A DNA stretch of 64,000 nucleotides from an uncultured Prevotellaceae bacterium. GTDB taxonomy: Bacteria; Bacteroidota; Bacteroidia; Bacteroidales; Bacteroidaceae. The stretch covers positions 1 to 64,000 of the forward strand of contig CACXIP010000017.1 of the NCBI GenBank assembly GCA_902767775.1. Direction: 5' to 3'. Every line of letters begins with the position of its first letter. The first letter of the stretch is position 1. The notes below the pieces were generated by a model, which was not told the origin of the DNA, did no database searches, and saw only the letters and a program-made list of their open reading frames with translations. Of the stretch, positions 7,966 through 17,461 are shown piece by piece. The translations under genes were made by a program, and so were the position numbers.

Positions 7966-8654
7966 TTTTTACTATGATTTCTTGATTTCCATTTGATACG
8001 ATTTCCCATACACCCAATGGCAATAATCAGGACGGCAGCCACCAAGGTGAGCGCCATTGATGTCCAGTCGACAGCCTTCACGTTGGTGCGATAGACAATC
8101 TCACCTTTCTGGGTGAGCAGCAGACTGAGAAGGCACACCATCACCGTCAGCCATAGGTGAGCCTCGACACGCTGGTCATTTGCAGGCAGCAGCCTTTTTG
8201 CCAACTCTGCACACAATGCTATGATGACAATGACGGCAATGGCATAGACCAGACCGATGGTGGAAAAATCCATACCTGCTTGAAGGAAAAGAAACTTGGT
8301 AATGCCATAAAACACCACAGGAAAGACCAACAGGCTCGGATAAGCATGGAGCAATAGCCGCAGGTATTTCCTACCCCGTTTGTTCTCCTCATCGTTGAAG
8401 CGAGAAAAACAGAACAGCACGTTGATGGCCGATTCTATCGTCACCAAGATGACAATGCCTTGAAGCACTGTCTCACTGTGCAGCCAACCGTCTATCTGTG
8501 TTTTTGACTGAATCACGGCATAGTCTATGCTCCAATAGGCGAATGCGCCCAACAAAAGGGTGAAAGCCAACCTTGGCCATAAAGGCCATAGGCTCATTTT
8601 CATGGCGCTGTTGAAAACGACCAGCAGCATCAGCATTAAGAAAAGCATCTCCAT
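7956..8654 (-). CDS. Polytopic inner-membrane protein (HmuT-like position), function unknown
   Basis: A 232-residue protein with about six or seven hydrophobic helices (MEMLFLMLMLLVVFNSAM, LAFTLLLGAFAYWSIDYAVI, GIVILVTIESAINVLFCF, LLVFPVVFYGITKFLFLQ, LVYAIAVIVIIALCAELAKR, LWLTVMVCLLSLLLTQKG, MALTLVAAVLIIAIGCM). A basic, Glu-rich cytoplasmic loop lies near residue 95. No catalytic motif was recognised. It starts 2 bp after the CobN-like gene and overlaps the ExbB-like gene. Gene order matches hmuT of the Porphyromonas hmu operon, and I infer that it helps couple the channel to the chelatase. Confidence 0.6.
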   Translation of the reverse strand: MEMLFLMLMLLVVFNSAMKMSLWPLWPRLAFTLLLGAFAYWSIDYAVIQSKTQIDGWLHSETVLQGIVILVTIESAINVLFCFSRFNDEENKRGRKYLRLLLHAYPSLLVFPVVFYGITKFLFLQAGMDFSTIGLVYAIAVIVIIALCAELAKRLLPANDQRVEAHLWLTVMVCLLSLLLTQKGEIVYRTNVKAVDWTSMALTLVAAVLIIAIGCMGNRIKWKSRNHSKKWN

Positions 8655-8656
8655 AT

Positions 8657-11600
8657 CTACTCTCCCGTCTTGTTCCTGCGGCGCAACAACACCATCAAGC
8701 CTATCAGCAAGACAACCACCAAGACGATGGCTGCTATCGCTGTCGTATTGGTTGTTACCGCATCACCTGATGCTCCTTCTACTTTTTCCAGCACCATGTT
8801 GTCACCCCGCTGACCTTTGGCCATTGTCATCTGACGTCTGTATTCCTTTCCTGCCTCGCCAGAGAGTCGGTTCTCCACAAATTGCTGAAGTGGCTGGTTG
8901 TTGCATACGAAGTCTGTACATGCGGCACCACTTTCCTTCGTGATATCGGAATGGAGCCTTGCTGTCGTGTTGAGTTGGTCGTCGGAAGGATGCCAATAAC
9001 CCTTTCGGGCACTCTCAAGCATCACCGCCGTCATGGATTGGAAGGCAGCCGGATTCTTCTGCGACATGTATTCCTTGATGCCCAAATGCTCTTCATCAGC
9101 GACATAAATGCGGTAAAGAGCATGGTATACGTTCTCATCAAGAGCGGATGGGCGGGTGACAGACCATCCGAAAATGTTACGGAACATCTCGCCAAACATC
9201 TGTGCTGTTCCTTCGTCTCCCTTCATGCGTTCTTTGACAAAAGCGGGATTGAGCAGCGTGGTGCGCATCTCCACATCCACAGCCTCCTTCATATCCTGCA
9301 TCCTTCGGTTGGACCGGTTGCGGTAATCGGCCATCAGCGCATCGGGTTCCTTGCCTGTCAAGGCCTTGACCGTCATGGAGAGCCCGCCTGTGAATTCATA
9401 CACATGGTCGAGAGAGATGGGTCCCCAGGTGTTGCTCTGCCGGGGTTGCACCACGACATCCGTCTTCCTCAAGGCCGCCTTGAACAAATCCTTCTGGCAG
9501 GCGCCCCAGTTTTGCTCGTCACCATAAGCGGCACACATGTTGTTGAGATACCCGTCTGTCAGTTCCTTCGTATCCTTCCATTGGCCACTGCGCTCGATAT
9601 AGTTCATCATCCCAGTACTGTAGCCATTGTTGACAGGGCCGAAAACCCTGAGCGAAGACAACTCACGGGCCTTCTGTGGTGTCACGCCATTGTCGATGAG
9701 TTCCTTTTCCTGTGCCAATGTGCCCTCACGCACGAAGTTGGAATCTTCTTTTTCTGCCGACACCAACTGTATGGCCTCTGTGATGAGTTTCAGGCGTGAG
9801 TCTGCGATGTCGCGCAACTGACCGCTCACCTGGATGACAACATCAATGCGAGGCCGACGGAGATTTTTTGCCGGAACTATGCGGAGACTGCCTATGCGTC
9901 CCTGACTGTCTCGCACGGGTTCCACACCCAGCATCCACAATGCCTGTGCGATGGTGGCCCCTCCTGTGGCGATGAACTCCCCTGCCCAGAAAGTGTAACT
10001 CACCTTTTGAGGGTATGTCCCATGTTGCTTTTTATATTGTGCCAAGGTGTTCTCGGCCAACCGCTTCCCATCCTCCCACGCCTGAGCATCAGGGGTGTTG
10101 TCGGGGTTGATGCTGAACATGTTTCTTCCCGTGGGCAGCACATTGGGATTCTGTACGGGGTCGCCTCCTGGTGCGGGAGCGATGCTTCCTCCATGAAGAG
10201 CCTGAATCATATTGTCGATTTCGGCTTTTGTAGAACGGAGAATCTGCGTGGCTTCCTCAGACGTGTGGTAGTTGGAAAGCACCTGTTGGCGGGCTTTGGG
10301 CAGATAGTGATGTGCCACGAATGCATAGTCGCGTGCCTGCTTGTCGGTGATGCGTCCCTGCTGTTGGTCTTTCCGCGCCATGTCGTAAGCGAGTGGGTCG
10401 GCGTTCATGGCGAGGATGGTCTGCTGAAGCTGTTGGTCGGTATAGGGCTGTCCCAAGGTGTAGAAGGCTCCCTGCATTTTCTCGTTCGACAGTTCCTCCA
10501 GATGTGCGTCGATGCGCTCCAGTTCTTCCAAAGTATAGGGCTTGCCTGGTATGCTGTCGAGCGAAAGGCTGCGATGCAGTCCCTCGTTGATGATTCTTTT
10601 CTTGATGTCGATCACCAAAGCCTGATTACTGCCCCCAGACTCAACTGCCCTGTGCACATCGTTGAGCAGCGTGGCATATTTCTGCCGCATGCCACTCTCA
10701 GCGTAGGGAGGTGTGAGATAGGTGAGCAAAGCGGCATGACTTCGACGCTTGGCGATGACCGCCTCGCCGATATTGCCCGTCGTATAATAATAGAAATGTG
10801 GTATCGCTCCTATGAGTTGACTGCTCCAGTCTTGTTTCCTCATACCTGCGTCTCGTCCTGGAGTGAATTCCAGGTTTCCATGCGTTCCGAAATGGATGAG
10901 GGCATCGGCGTCAAAACCTTTCAACACGTATAAGTAAGGCGCCAGATAACTGTGGGGCGGCGGCACCTCCACTCCATGCACGAGTTTGAAATCATCATCG
11001 CCTATGGCAGGACGTGGCTGTGGAAACAGCAGCACATTGCCATACCTCAGACAGGCTACGGCGATGCTATCGCCACGAGTGAGGAGATGACCGGGAGCCT
11101 CACCGTATCGTTTGGTCACTTCAGCATATTTTTCTGGTGCAAGCACCTCCTTGGCCCATTTCTCATACTCCGACTTACGCAGCCAAAGCGGATGTCCTTT
11201 ACGCATATACTCCTGCTGTGCTCCTTTGGCATACGAACCGAGCACCATTCCTTCAGTCTTCACTTGGCGCGCAAAGGCATCGAGGCTTTCGGGCAGACCG
11301 GATACGTTGTACCCCTCCTGACGAAGCCGCAACAAGAAGTTATACATCGAGGGAATCACCTCCATGCCGCTTGCCAGCAAAGCATCCTTTCCAGGACGCT
11401 TGAAATAGCCAATGGCAATGCGCTTTTCCTTATTGGGCTTTGTCCGCAGTGAGAGATAGCGGCATACGTAGTCGACAAACATCTGGCAGCGTTCCACCTC
11501 GGCTGTATGTTTGAAGAAACCTTTTTTGTCTTTGTTCTGTGTGCCGATGCAGAAAGGCGCTATGCCGCCATCTATCTCGGGTATGACGATACGTGCATTC

Positions 11601-12508
11601 TTCGAACCGCTTGACATGGGCATCGACTCGTTCATCCAGTCATCGTGGCTGCAAGAGAGCGGATAGGGACTGAAAAGCGGAATGTTGTGCTCGTTGAACC
11701 AATGCACAAGCGTATCGTTGCCTATCCTTCCCATCGCCATGAAAACGATGGCATCTGGCTTGAGTCTGCGAAGCATCTTGTCGCGCTTCTTCCCCATGGC
11801 CGTCAAAGGATACACGTTCATCCCTTTCTCTGTGAACATCGAGATCAGGGTGTCAACATGCTCCCTGTTGCCTTCCATCGGAAAGGATATGCCAGAGATG
11901 AAAGCCACTTTTGGGCCATCCTGATGATACAATCCTTTCTTCTGCAGATATTCCGTCAGTTCATCAGCAGTCTTGAAATACCGTCCATACTCTCGGTGGT
12001 AATACATGTTCGCCGGCACCTCCACAGGGTCTTCCATCTCTTGGTCGCCCCAACGGTGCGGGGTGGCGATGTGGCGAAGATAGCGCAGTCCATTGCGGTA
12101 GTTCTGACGGTTGTCGTTGTTGAAATAGCGCTGAAGCGTGGCTATCTGCTCAGTGGTGAGATTGCGGTTCTCTACAAAATCGCTGGAGCGCAGTGTCTTG
12201 GTGAAGATGGGAATGCCATTCTCTGCTGCTTTGTTGATTTCATCCATCTGCTCGTCGCTCAGGAAAATGCGGCGGGCATAGACGATGATGGCGTCGAAGT
12301 TGTCGATATCGTGCATTTCGTCGGCTTCCATGCATGTGACCTCGATGTGGCGCGAGTCGTTGTTGAGCACGAAGTCAGCCTGCTGCGCTTCCAATGCATT
12401 CACCACGAGTATGCGCGTGGGCGACATATAGTGGCGGTAGATGATATAGGTACCTGCCGCAAGGAGGGCAAGCAGGCTCAGTATGACGAGACTTTTGCGG
12501 ATGTTCAT
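8657..12508 (-). CDS. Membrane-anchored CobN/BchH-type chelatase subunit (HmuS-like)
   Basis: A 1283-residue member of the CobN/magnesium-chelatase H family. Family sequence runs through the whole protein (KVAFISGISFPMEGNREHVD, PLWLRKSEYEKWAKEVLAPE, HFGTHGNLEFTPGRDAGM, TFWAGEFIATGGATIAQALW, LRRPRIDVVIQVSGQLRDIA). Unlike cytosolic CobN it has a hydrophobic N-terminal helix (about residues 6-24) and a C-terminal helix (AIAAIVLVVVLLIGLMVLL) followed by RRRNK. Both ends therefore seem cytoplasmic and the 1200-residue body periplasmic. No CobS/CobT-like AAA+ subunits are in the window. The ExbB-like gene pair downstream may supply energy instead. This layout is that of HmuS of haem-uptake operons. 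Control here by a B12 riboswitch suggests a corrinoid or cobalt substrate, which is an inference. Confidence 0.85.
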   Translation of the reverse strand: MNIRKSLVILSLLALLAAGTYIIYRHYMSPTRILVVNALEAQQADFVLNNDSRHIEVTCMEADEMHDIDNFDAIIVYARRIFLSDEQMDEINKAAENGIPIFTKTLRSSDFVENRNLTTEQIATLQRYFNNDNRQNYRNGLRYLRHIATPHRWGDQEMEDPVEVPANMYYHREYGRYFKTADELTEYLQKKGLYHQDGPKVAFISGISFPMEGNREHVDTLISMFTEKGMNVYPLTAMGKKRDKMLRRLKPDAIVFMAMGRIGNDTLVHWFNEHNIPLFSPYPLSCSHDDWMNESMPMSSGSKNARIVIPEIDGGIAPFCIGTQNKDKKGFFKHTAEVERCQMFVDYVCRYLSLRTKPNKEKRIAIGYFKRPGKDALLASGMEVIPSMYNFLLRLRQEGYNVSGLPESLDAFARQVKTEGMVLGSYAKGAQQEYMRKGHPLWLRKSEYEKWAKEVLAPEKYAEVTKRYGEAPGHLLTRGDSIAVACLRYGNVLLFPQPRPAIGDDDFKLVHGVEVPPPHSYLAPYLYVLKGFDADALIHFGTHGNLEFTPGRDAGMRKQDWSSQLIGAIPHFYYYTTGNIGEAVIAKRRSHAALLTYLTPPYAESGMRQKYATLLNDVHRAVESGGSNQALVIDIKKRIINEGLHRSLSLDSIPGKPYTLEELERIDAHLEELSNEKMQGAFYTLGQPYTDQQLQQTILAMNADPLAYDMARKDQQQGRITDKQARDYAFVAHHYLPKARQQVLSNYHTSEEATQILRSTKAEIDNMIQALHGGSIAPAPGGDPVQNPNVLPTGRNMFSINPDNTPDAQAWEDGKRLAENTLAQYKKQHGTYPQKVSYTFWAGEFIATGGATIAQALWMLGVEPVRDSQGRIGSLRIVPAKNLRRPRIDVVIQVSGQLRDIADSRLKLITEAIQLVSAEKEDSNFVREGTLAQEKELIDNGVTPQKARELSSLRVFGPVNNGYSTGMMNYIERSGQWKDTKELTDGYLNNMCAAYGDEQNWGACQKDLFKAALRKTDVVVQPRQSNTWGPISLDHVYEFTGGLSMTVKALTGKEPDALMADYRNRSNRRMQDMKEAVDVEMRTTLLNPAFVKERMKGDEGTAQMFGEMFRNIFGWSVTRPSALDENVYHALYRIYVADEEHLGIKEYMSQKNPAAFQSMTAVMLESARKGYWHPSDDQLNTTARLHSDITKESGAACTDFVCNNQPLQQFVENRLSGEAGKEYRRQMTMAKGQRGDNMVLEKVEGASGDAVTTNTTAIAAIVLVVVLLIGLMVLLRRRNKTGE

Positions 12509-12512
12509 AAGG

Positions 12513-13349
12513 TTATTTGCTGCCGTTCTTCATTTTTTTAGTATACAGGTCTTGTATCTCAGGCACTTCACCAAGTCCCTCGATGTGGAGTTCCACGCTG
12601 AACCCCAGTTCTTCCAACTGTTGCTTCCATTCCACGGAAATGTCATTGCTGGCATGGTCACCAGCGACAAAGAGCAGTGGGACGAGTATCACCTTGCGGG
12701 CTTTCATCTGTTTCATCTCTCGGACAGCAGTGTCGAAAGTGGGATAGCCTTCAATGGTGGCGACATGATAGTTGGGATGGCCTTGTGCTCGCATCATATA
12801 GTCAAGTTGACTGTAAAGGGCGGTTGCTGGGTTTTCCGTGCCGTGTCCAACGAACAGCACATGCTCACGTTTCTTGTTGTCAGCAGGATGACGGGCTGCG
12901 AGGATGCTGCAGACCTGTTGAGCATCTTCTACGGAATAGAGCAATGGCGTGCTTATCCAAAGGCTGTCGAAAAAGGGATGCAGATTGTCGATTTCCTTGC
13001 GCAATCTGTCCATCTCTATACCATCGATGATATAAGTGGGTTGGATGAGAATGCGCCGGTGTCCTTGTGCACGAAGGCGCAACAGGGCATCGGTGGGAGT
13101 TTCCTTGCGTATGCCGCGCTTTTCCAGGCGAGCCATTACAATCCTGGAGGTGTAGGCCTCGGCGAGCGCCAATCCGGGAAATTCCTTTTGGGCTTTCGCA
13201 TTAATGGCATCAATGGTCTTAGCCCTTGTGTCGTCGTAGGTAGTACCGAAATGCACCATCAATATGGCGGTGGGAGGCTCAACAACGTCCTGTGCGCGGA
13301 CGTATGCCGCGCACAGGATGATAGTAATGAATAAAAACAGTTTTCTCAT
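12513..13349 (-). CDS. cbiK: Exported anaerobic cobaltochelatase (CbiK family)
   Basis: CbiK inserts cobalt into sirohydrochlorin in the anaerobic B12 pathway. Here the gene, started at the ATG at 13349, opens with a Sec signal peptide (MRKLFLFITIILCAAYVRAQ), so the enzyme should be periplasmic, as is known for a CbiK of Desulfovibrio. Family motifs are intact: FGTTYDDTR (34-42), QPTYIIDGIEMD, FVGHGTENP (His169), IEGYPTFD (Glu200) and LLFVAGDHASND (His232). The two His and one Glu correspond to the metal-binding residues. An in-frame ATG at 13418 would place the signal internally and overlap the upstream gene, so it was rejected. The CobN-like gene follows after 4 bp. Confidence 0.88.
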   Translation of the reverse strand: MRKLFLFITIILCAAYVRAQDVVEPPTAILMVHFGTTYDDTRAKTIDAINAKAQKEFPGLALAEAYTSRIVMARLEKRGIRKETPTDALLRLRAQGHRRILIQPTYIIDGIEMDRLRKEIDNLHPFFDSLWISTPLLYSVEDAQQVCSILAARHPADNKKREHVLFVGHGTENPATALYSQLDYMMRAQGHPNYHVATIEGYPTFDTAVREMKQMKARKVILVPLLFVAGDHASNDISVEWKQQLEELGFSVELHIEGLGEVPEIQDLYTKKMKNGSK

Positions 13350-13362
13350 TGTCGGGTTATGG

Positions 13363-14727
13363 TTAGTCCTCCACGAGGCGGATTTGCTCAAAATAGTAGC
13401 CTTCTGCCACATCGACACCCTTGCTCACCGCACCGGTGGCAACATCATAGACATAGACGCAGGGGGCAGCACTCTGTGTGTTGACACCGAAGAACACCTT
13501 GCCTGCAGCCCTGTCGAAAGCGGAGCGCTGTGAGAAGCGGCCGCTGCTGTAATCGATGTCGGAGCCGTTGACAGCCATCCGTGTGCGGGTATTGGCATTG
13601 AGGTCGATGACACTGTAATAGTGGCTGTAGCTGTCAATCTGTGTGGCTTTTCTTGTTCCACCCTTGCCGTCATCCTCAGTGAGGGCATCGTTACGTGAAT
13701 ACACGAACACCTTTCCTTTGCCGAGATATTGTGCGGTCAGCAATTTGCCATCGACATTGGGGAATCCGTTATAGCCTGCATCGAAGTTGAAGTTGCCCTT
13801 GCTGATGCGCAACAACTTGCCTTCCTCTCCAATCTCTGTATCGCTGAAGGCAACAAGGTAAAGGTTGCCTTTCTCATCGAAGAAGGTGGTCTGCTGAAGC
13901 AGTTCTCCATAGGCAGAGCCTGCCATCTCGTTGGCCTCGCTGTTGATGATGTCCTGCTCGACAGCCATAGTGTTGGCATCGATGACGGCGATGTGGAAAT
14001 ACGGTTCGTTCTTGGCGGTTCTTCCCGACCCCTTCTTGTTGTAGTAGAAATAAAACAGTTTGTTGTCGCTCTCGCGATAGGCAAGGATGCCGCTGGTGGT
14101 GAAGCTGTCGTAGCCGTCGGCCAGCTGGAGGCTGAGCGTGCCCTCGCTGATGATGCTCATGTTATCGGTGTTGAGTTTGGTCCACACGATGGCGTTCTTA
14201 TCACCGTTGGCCGCCATGATGACGAGCGTGTTGTCGCTTGTCCAGGCATGGCAGTACTGACGGGTGTTGTAGGTGTTCTCGCGGAAAGGCTGTGCCTGCA
14301 CCACCTGCATCTTGTTGTCTTTAAACTGCAGTTTGACAAAGCGGTCGGCAGAGACGGGCACTTGGTAGTAATATTTGCCTTTGAGAATCATCTCCATCGA
14401 GTAATCGGCATTGATTTCCGCACCCATGTTCTTGAAATCGACGGTGGCACCGCCATCCAGGGTGCTGCGGCTCTGCATGATGGTGGTGACGTCTCGTCCC
14501 ATGCCACCCTGCTTGCCTACGGTGACGGTAAGGTCGAAGTGATGGGGAACATCAACGATGGGGTCGGTGCCTAGTTCCTCATCGAAGGTGACATCCTTGA
14601 TGTCGTCGACATTGATTTCCAACGTCGTGCCGTCGGTCTTGAGGATTTTCATCACATACTGGTTCTGTGCATGGATGCCGAGACACAGCATCATGATTGC
14701 TGTCAAAGCGAGTAATAGTCTTTTCAT
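13363..14727 (-). CDS. Secreted beta-propeller-like protein in B12 operon
   Basis: A 454-residue protein with a Sec signal peptide (MKRLLLALTAIMMLCLGIHA) and no lipobox Cys. A short module follows (MKILKTDGTTLEINVDDIKD) that I know from many Prevotella secreted proteins. The rest is repetitive beta-rich sequence with recurrent 'value, then time or dictionary entry' blades (YCHAWTSDNTLVIMAANGDK, FDEKGNLYLVAFSD, YSVIDLNANTRTRMAVNG, VYVYDVATGAVSKG), as in seven-bladed propellers such as the DUF4374 family. It lies between the receptor genes and cbiK. A role in binding corrinoids at the cell surface, like the propeller protein BtuG of Bacteroides, is a reasonable guess. No sequence relation to BtuG was established. 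Confidence 0.65.
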   Translation of the reverse strand: MKRLLLALTAIMMLCLGIHAQNQYVMKILKTDGTTLEINVDDIKDVTFDEELGTDPIVDVPHHFDLTVTVGKQGGMGRDVTTIMQSRSTLDGGATVDFKNMGAEINADYSMEMILKGKYYYQVPVSADRFVKLQFKDNKMQVVQAQPFRENTYNTRQYCHAWTSDNTLVIMAANGDKNAIVWTKLNTDNMSIISEGTLSLQLADGYDSFTTSGILAYRESDNKLFYFYYNKKGSGRTAKNEPYFHIAVIDANTMAVEQDIINSEANEMAGSAYGELLQQTTFFDEKGNLYLVAFSDTEIGEEGKLLRISKGNFNFDAGYNGFPNVDGKLLTAQYLGKGKVFVYSRNDALTEDDGKGGTRKATQIDSYSHYYSVIDLNANTRTRMAVNGSDIDYSSGRFSQRSAFDRAAGKVFFGVNTQSAAPCVYVYDVATGAVSKGVDVAEGYYFEQIRLVED

Positions 14728-14754
14728 ATCTTTTAGTTTTTTGTTTGTTGATTT

Positions 14755-15225
14755 TTACTTATTCAGAATTTTGATGCTGGCCTTTGCCGTTTTCACGATG
14801 TAGAGGCCCTTTCCCAGAGTTGTGAGGTCGATGTCGGCGTTGCCGTCGGCTGAGATGCGGTAGGAGCCAACCATCCGTCCGTCGGAGGTATAGACACGCA
14901 CAGATTCACCGGCTTTGGCCCGGGTGACATAGAGATGCCCCATCTCGATACGTGGTTTCTCTTCTGTCATCTCGAAAATGCCCGAAGGGGTGTCCGAGAA
15001 ATAATACTTAGCCACATCGCCTAATGACGCAGATACTTTTTCCTCGCCTGCCACGGTCACTTTCAGCTCACCGCTCTGGCAGGTGATGATGGGCTTGTCC
15101 TGAAGGGCGATGACAGTCTGTGTGCCGTCCCTCAGGTCGAACACCACATACTTCATCCCCTCTGCGCTGGCACTGGTGGTTACCAGCAGCACCAGCAGGG
15201 TGAATAAGAATTTCAGTTTTTTCAT
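14755..15225 (-). CDS. Small secreted protein with type-IX-secretion-like C-terminal domain
   Basis: A 156-residue protein. A signal peptide (MKKLKFLFTLLVLLVTTSASA) is followed by a module related to the start of the next gene product (KYVVFDLRDGTQTVIALQDK). The last 60 residues read like the Por/type IX sorting domain (ESVRVYTSDGRMVGSYRISA, then LTTLGKGLYIVKTAKASIKI). Almost nothing else is present, so the protein may be little more than an export and surface-attachment unit. It lies 12 bp after the receptor gene in the B12 operon. Function unknown. Confidence 0.65.
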   Translation of the reverse strand: MKKLKFLFTLLVLLVTTSASAEGMKYVVFDLRDGTQTVIALQDKPIITCQSGELKVTVAGEEKVSASLGDVAKYYFSDTPSGIFEMTEEKPRIEMGHLYVTRAKAGESVRVYTSDGRMVGSYRISADGNADIDLTTLGKGLYIVKTAKASIKILNK

Positions 15226-15237
15226 CTTGTCAGTTGT

Positions 15238-17397
15238 TTAAAATGAATGTTGGTTGGTTGATTGCAAAAGGATTCTGAACTTGGCAAACAATGTCCGGCC
15301 GGGTTTCTGCAACTTGTAGTTGTCGTATATGGTACGGTCGAAGAGGTTGTCACAGCTCACCGACAGGTTGTAGCGACCCTGATGCCAGGAATAGGTGGCT
15401 TGGGCGCCAAAGATATTCTTTTCCGGGATACGTGCTTTGGTGTCGAGCGCTCCGTATCCTTCCCATGAGAGATAGAACCAATGCACCCACTGGTAGTCTA
15501 CACCAAGATGCAGGTGGTCGCCTTTGGCAAAAAGGTTGCGGAAATGGTAGTGTGCCTCGGCGGAGGCAAAAAACCAGGGGCGGTTGGGTACATGGTTGTT
15601 GAACGTGACGGATGGCTTGCCGTCGCTCTTGAATTCCATACGGTCTCGTGCGTCCTGCCAGGTCACGTTGCCCACCACCTGCAGTCGCTGCTGCCAGTCA
15701 TACCTCAACTCCCCTTCGATGCCTTTGATATGTACCGCCGGCACGTTGACATACTGCATCATGCCTTCTTTCTCCGACACCTGCGGCTGGATGTAATTGT
15801 CCACATGGCGAAGAAATCCGCTCACTTCGTAGGAGAGGGTGTGGTCGTGGCTTCTCAGGGTGCCGAAGAGACTGAGGTTGGTATTCTCGCTCTTTTCGGG
15901 TTCGAGGGTGACATTGGCATAGATGGTGGTGCCATTGCCTAACAGCTCTCTTGCCAGCGGCAGTCTGACGCTGTGCTCATAACTGGCCTTGACCGACAAC
16001 GGCTCCATCAGTTGAAAACGGAGTCCAGCTCCCCATCCAAAGTCGTTTTGGGTGGATGAGCCTTGCACATCTCTGGAGCCCGTCACCGTGGGGATGTCCG
16101 TCTGTCGGATGTCGAGATGGTTGATGTAGTCCTTGAGGAAGAAGGTGTTGGCCATCCTCCCTCCGAAGAGCGACTGATTATAGGCAAGACCGATGATGTG
16201 TTTCTCCAAGATGTCGTTGGCTGGTTCGAAACTCTTGTCCACCTCATCCCATCGGTCATTGCCCGTGCGGTTGAGGGCATAACTCAGGTTGGCCAAATGT
16301 CCCTCGGCCAGCGTGTAGGTGAGGTCGGCACGCCCGATGGTCAAGGGGCGCTTGTAGTGACGAAGGGAGCGTGACCGTCCCGTAATCTCATTACGTGAGC
16401 TCTTGATAAACTCCCCGTTCCAATTGTATTTGCGATAGGTGGTGTCGACGGTCTGTGAATGGTCCCAGGTGTGCGAGAACGACAGGGTGGCGCTGAGGTC
16501 GCGCAGCAGGAAATGATGCTTCTGATAGTTGGCAAAAATACCCCATGCCTCGGAATGCCTTTCCGCTTCGCCCACCACCTTGGTCTGTATCTGACCGGTC
16601 TGGACTTCCTTGTTCACTTTGTTGAAAGAGGCTCCGACAAAGAAATCATCTGCCCACCATTTGTCCCTCACGCCGACCTCCAGTTGTCCGAGGAAAGAGA
16701 GGTAACCGTCGTGGAAGCGCCTTCGGTCGGCGGCCACATACTCACGGTTTTCCTCGTCCCACACCTCAACTCCTTTCATCATATAGTCGTTTTTCGAGGC
16801 GTTGATTCCGACTGTGGGGCGGATGGTGAGGCCATTGCCAAACACATATTGTCCGTTGAGGTCGCCTTTGTGCGTGTGGTATGACCCGAAACCGTAGGAG
16901 GCATCCAGATAGTTGGTCTTGCGGCGGTTGGTGACGATGTTCACGGCACCGCCCAGCGCATCGCTGCTGAGCCAAGTGGGCACCACTCCCTTGTAGATTT
17001 CGATATGTTCGATGAGGTTCACGGGCAGACTGGCAAGAGTCACCCCCGAACCTTTGGTGTCGAGAGGCACACCGTCAATGAAATAGCGTACGGAGTTGCC
17101 CGACATGCCGTTGATGCTCAAATCAAAGTCGGAACCAACGCCGCCTTCTTCCCGAATCTTTACGCCGGCTGTGCGGTCAACCAGACTGCTGAGCGAACTG
17201 ATGCTGCTGGCCACGGACCTGATGTCGATGGCATTGACGGAGAAAGCACCCTCGCGCAACCGCTGGGTCTTCGATTTGCCTGTCACTGTCACGTTGTCCA
17301 ATGTAATCGTATCGTTCGACAGGCTCTTTTTGCTTGGAGTCTGGGCACCAACGTACAAACATGACAGACAGACTATCATCAATAACAGTCTTCTCAT
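15238..17397 (-). CDS. btuB: TonB-dependent outer-membrane receptor, probably for cobalamin/corrinoids
   Basis: A 719-residue receptor. A signal peptide (MRRLLLMIVCLSCLYVGAQ) is followed by a TonB-box-like DTITLDNVTVTG. The plug domain contains VDRTAGVKIREEGGVGSDFD, SGNSVRYFIDGVPLDTKGSG and EIYKGVVPTWLSSDALGGAV. A 22-strand-type barrel with many aromatic belts follows and ends in an aromatic-rich C-terminus. The first gene after a cobalamin riboswitch is normally the B12 receptor, which is the basis for the symbol; sequence alone cannot exclude haem or another metallocycle. I use the ATG at 17397; the in-frame ATG at 17424 would put extra residues before the signal peptide. Confidence 0.82.
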   Translation of the reverse strand: MRRLLLMIVCLSCLYVGAQTPSKKSLSNDTITLDNVTVTGKSKTQRLREGAFSVNAIDIRSVASSISSLSSLVDRTAGVKIREEGGVGSDFDLSINGMSGNSVRYFIDGVPLDTKGSGVTLASLPVNLIEHIEIYKGVVPTWLSSDALGGAVNIVTNRRKTNYLDASYGFGSYHTHKGDLNGQYVFGNGLTIRPTVGINASKNDYMMKGVEVWDEENREYVAADRRRFHDGYLSFLGQLEVGVRDKWWADDFFVGASFNKVNKEVQTGQIQTKVVGEAERHSEAWGIFANYQKHHFLLRDLSATLSFSHTWDHSQTVDTTYRKYNWNGEFIKSSRNEITGRSRSLRHYKRPLTIGRADLTYTLAEGHLANLSYALNRTGNDRWDEVDKSFEPANDILEKHIIGLAYNQSLFGGRMANTFFLKDYINHLDIRQTDIPTVTGSRDVQGSSTQNDFGWGAGLRFQLMEPLSVKASYEHSVRLPLARELLGNGTTIYANVTLEPEKSENTNLSLFGTLRSHDHTLSYEVSGFLRHVDNYIQPQVSEKEGMMQYVNVPAVHIKGIEGELRYDWQQRLQVVGNVTWQDARDRMEFKSDGKPSVTFNNHVPNRPWFFASAEAHYHFRNLFAKGDHLHLGVDYQWVHWFYLSWEGYGALDTKARIPEKNIFGAQATYSWHQGRYNLSVSCDNLFDRTIYDNYKLQKPGRTLFAKFRILLQSTNQHSF

Positions 17398-17461
17398 GAT
17401 AATAATAGTAAGAAATAACTCCACTTGGCCTTATTCCCGAGGCTTTTGTTTCGTCCTTTTT

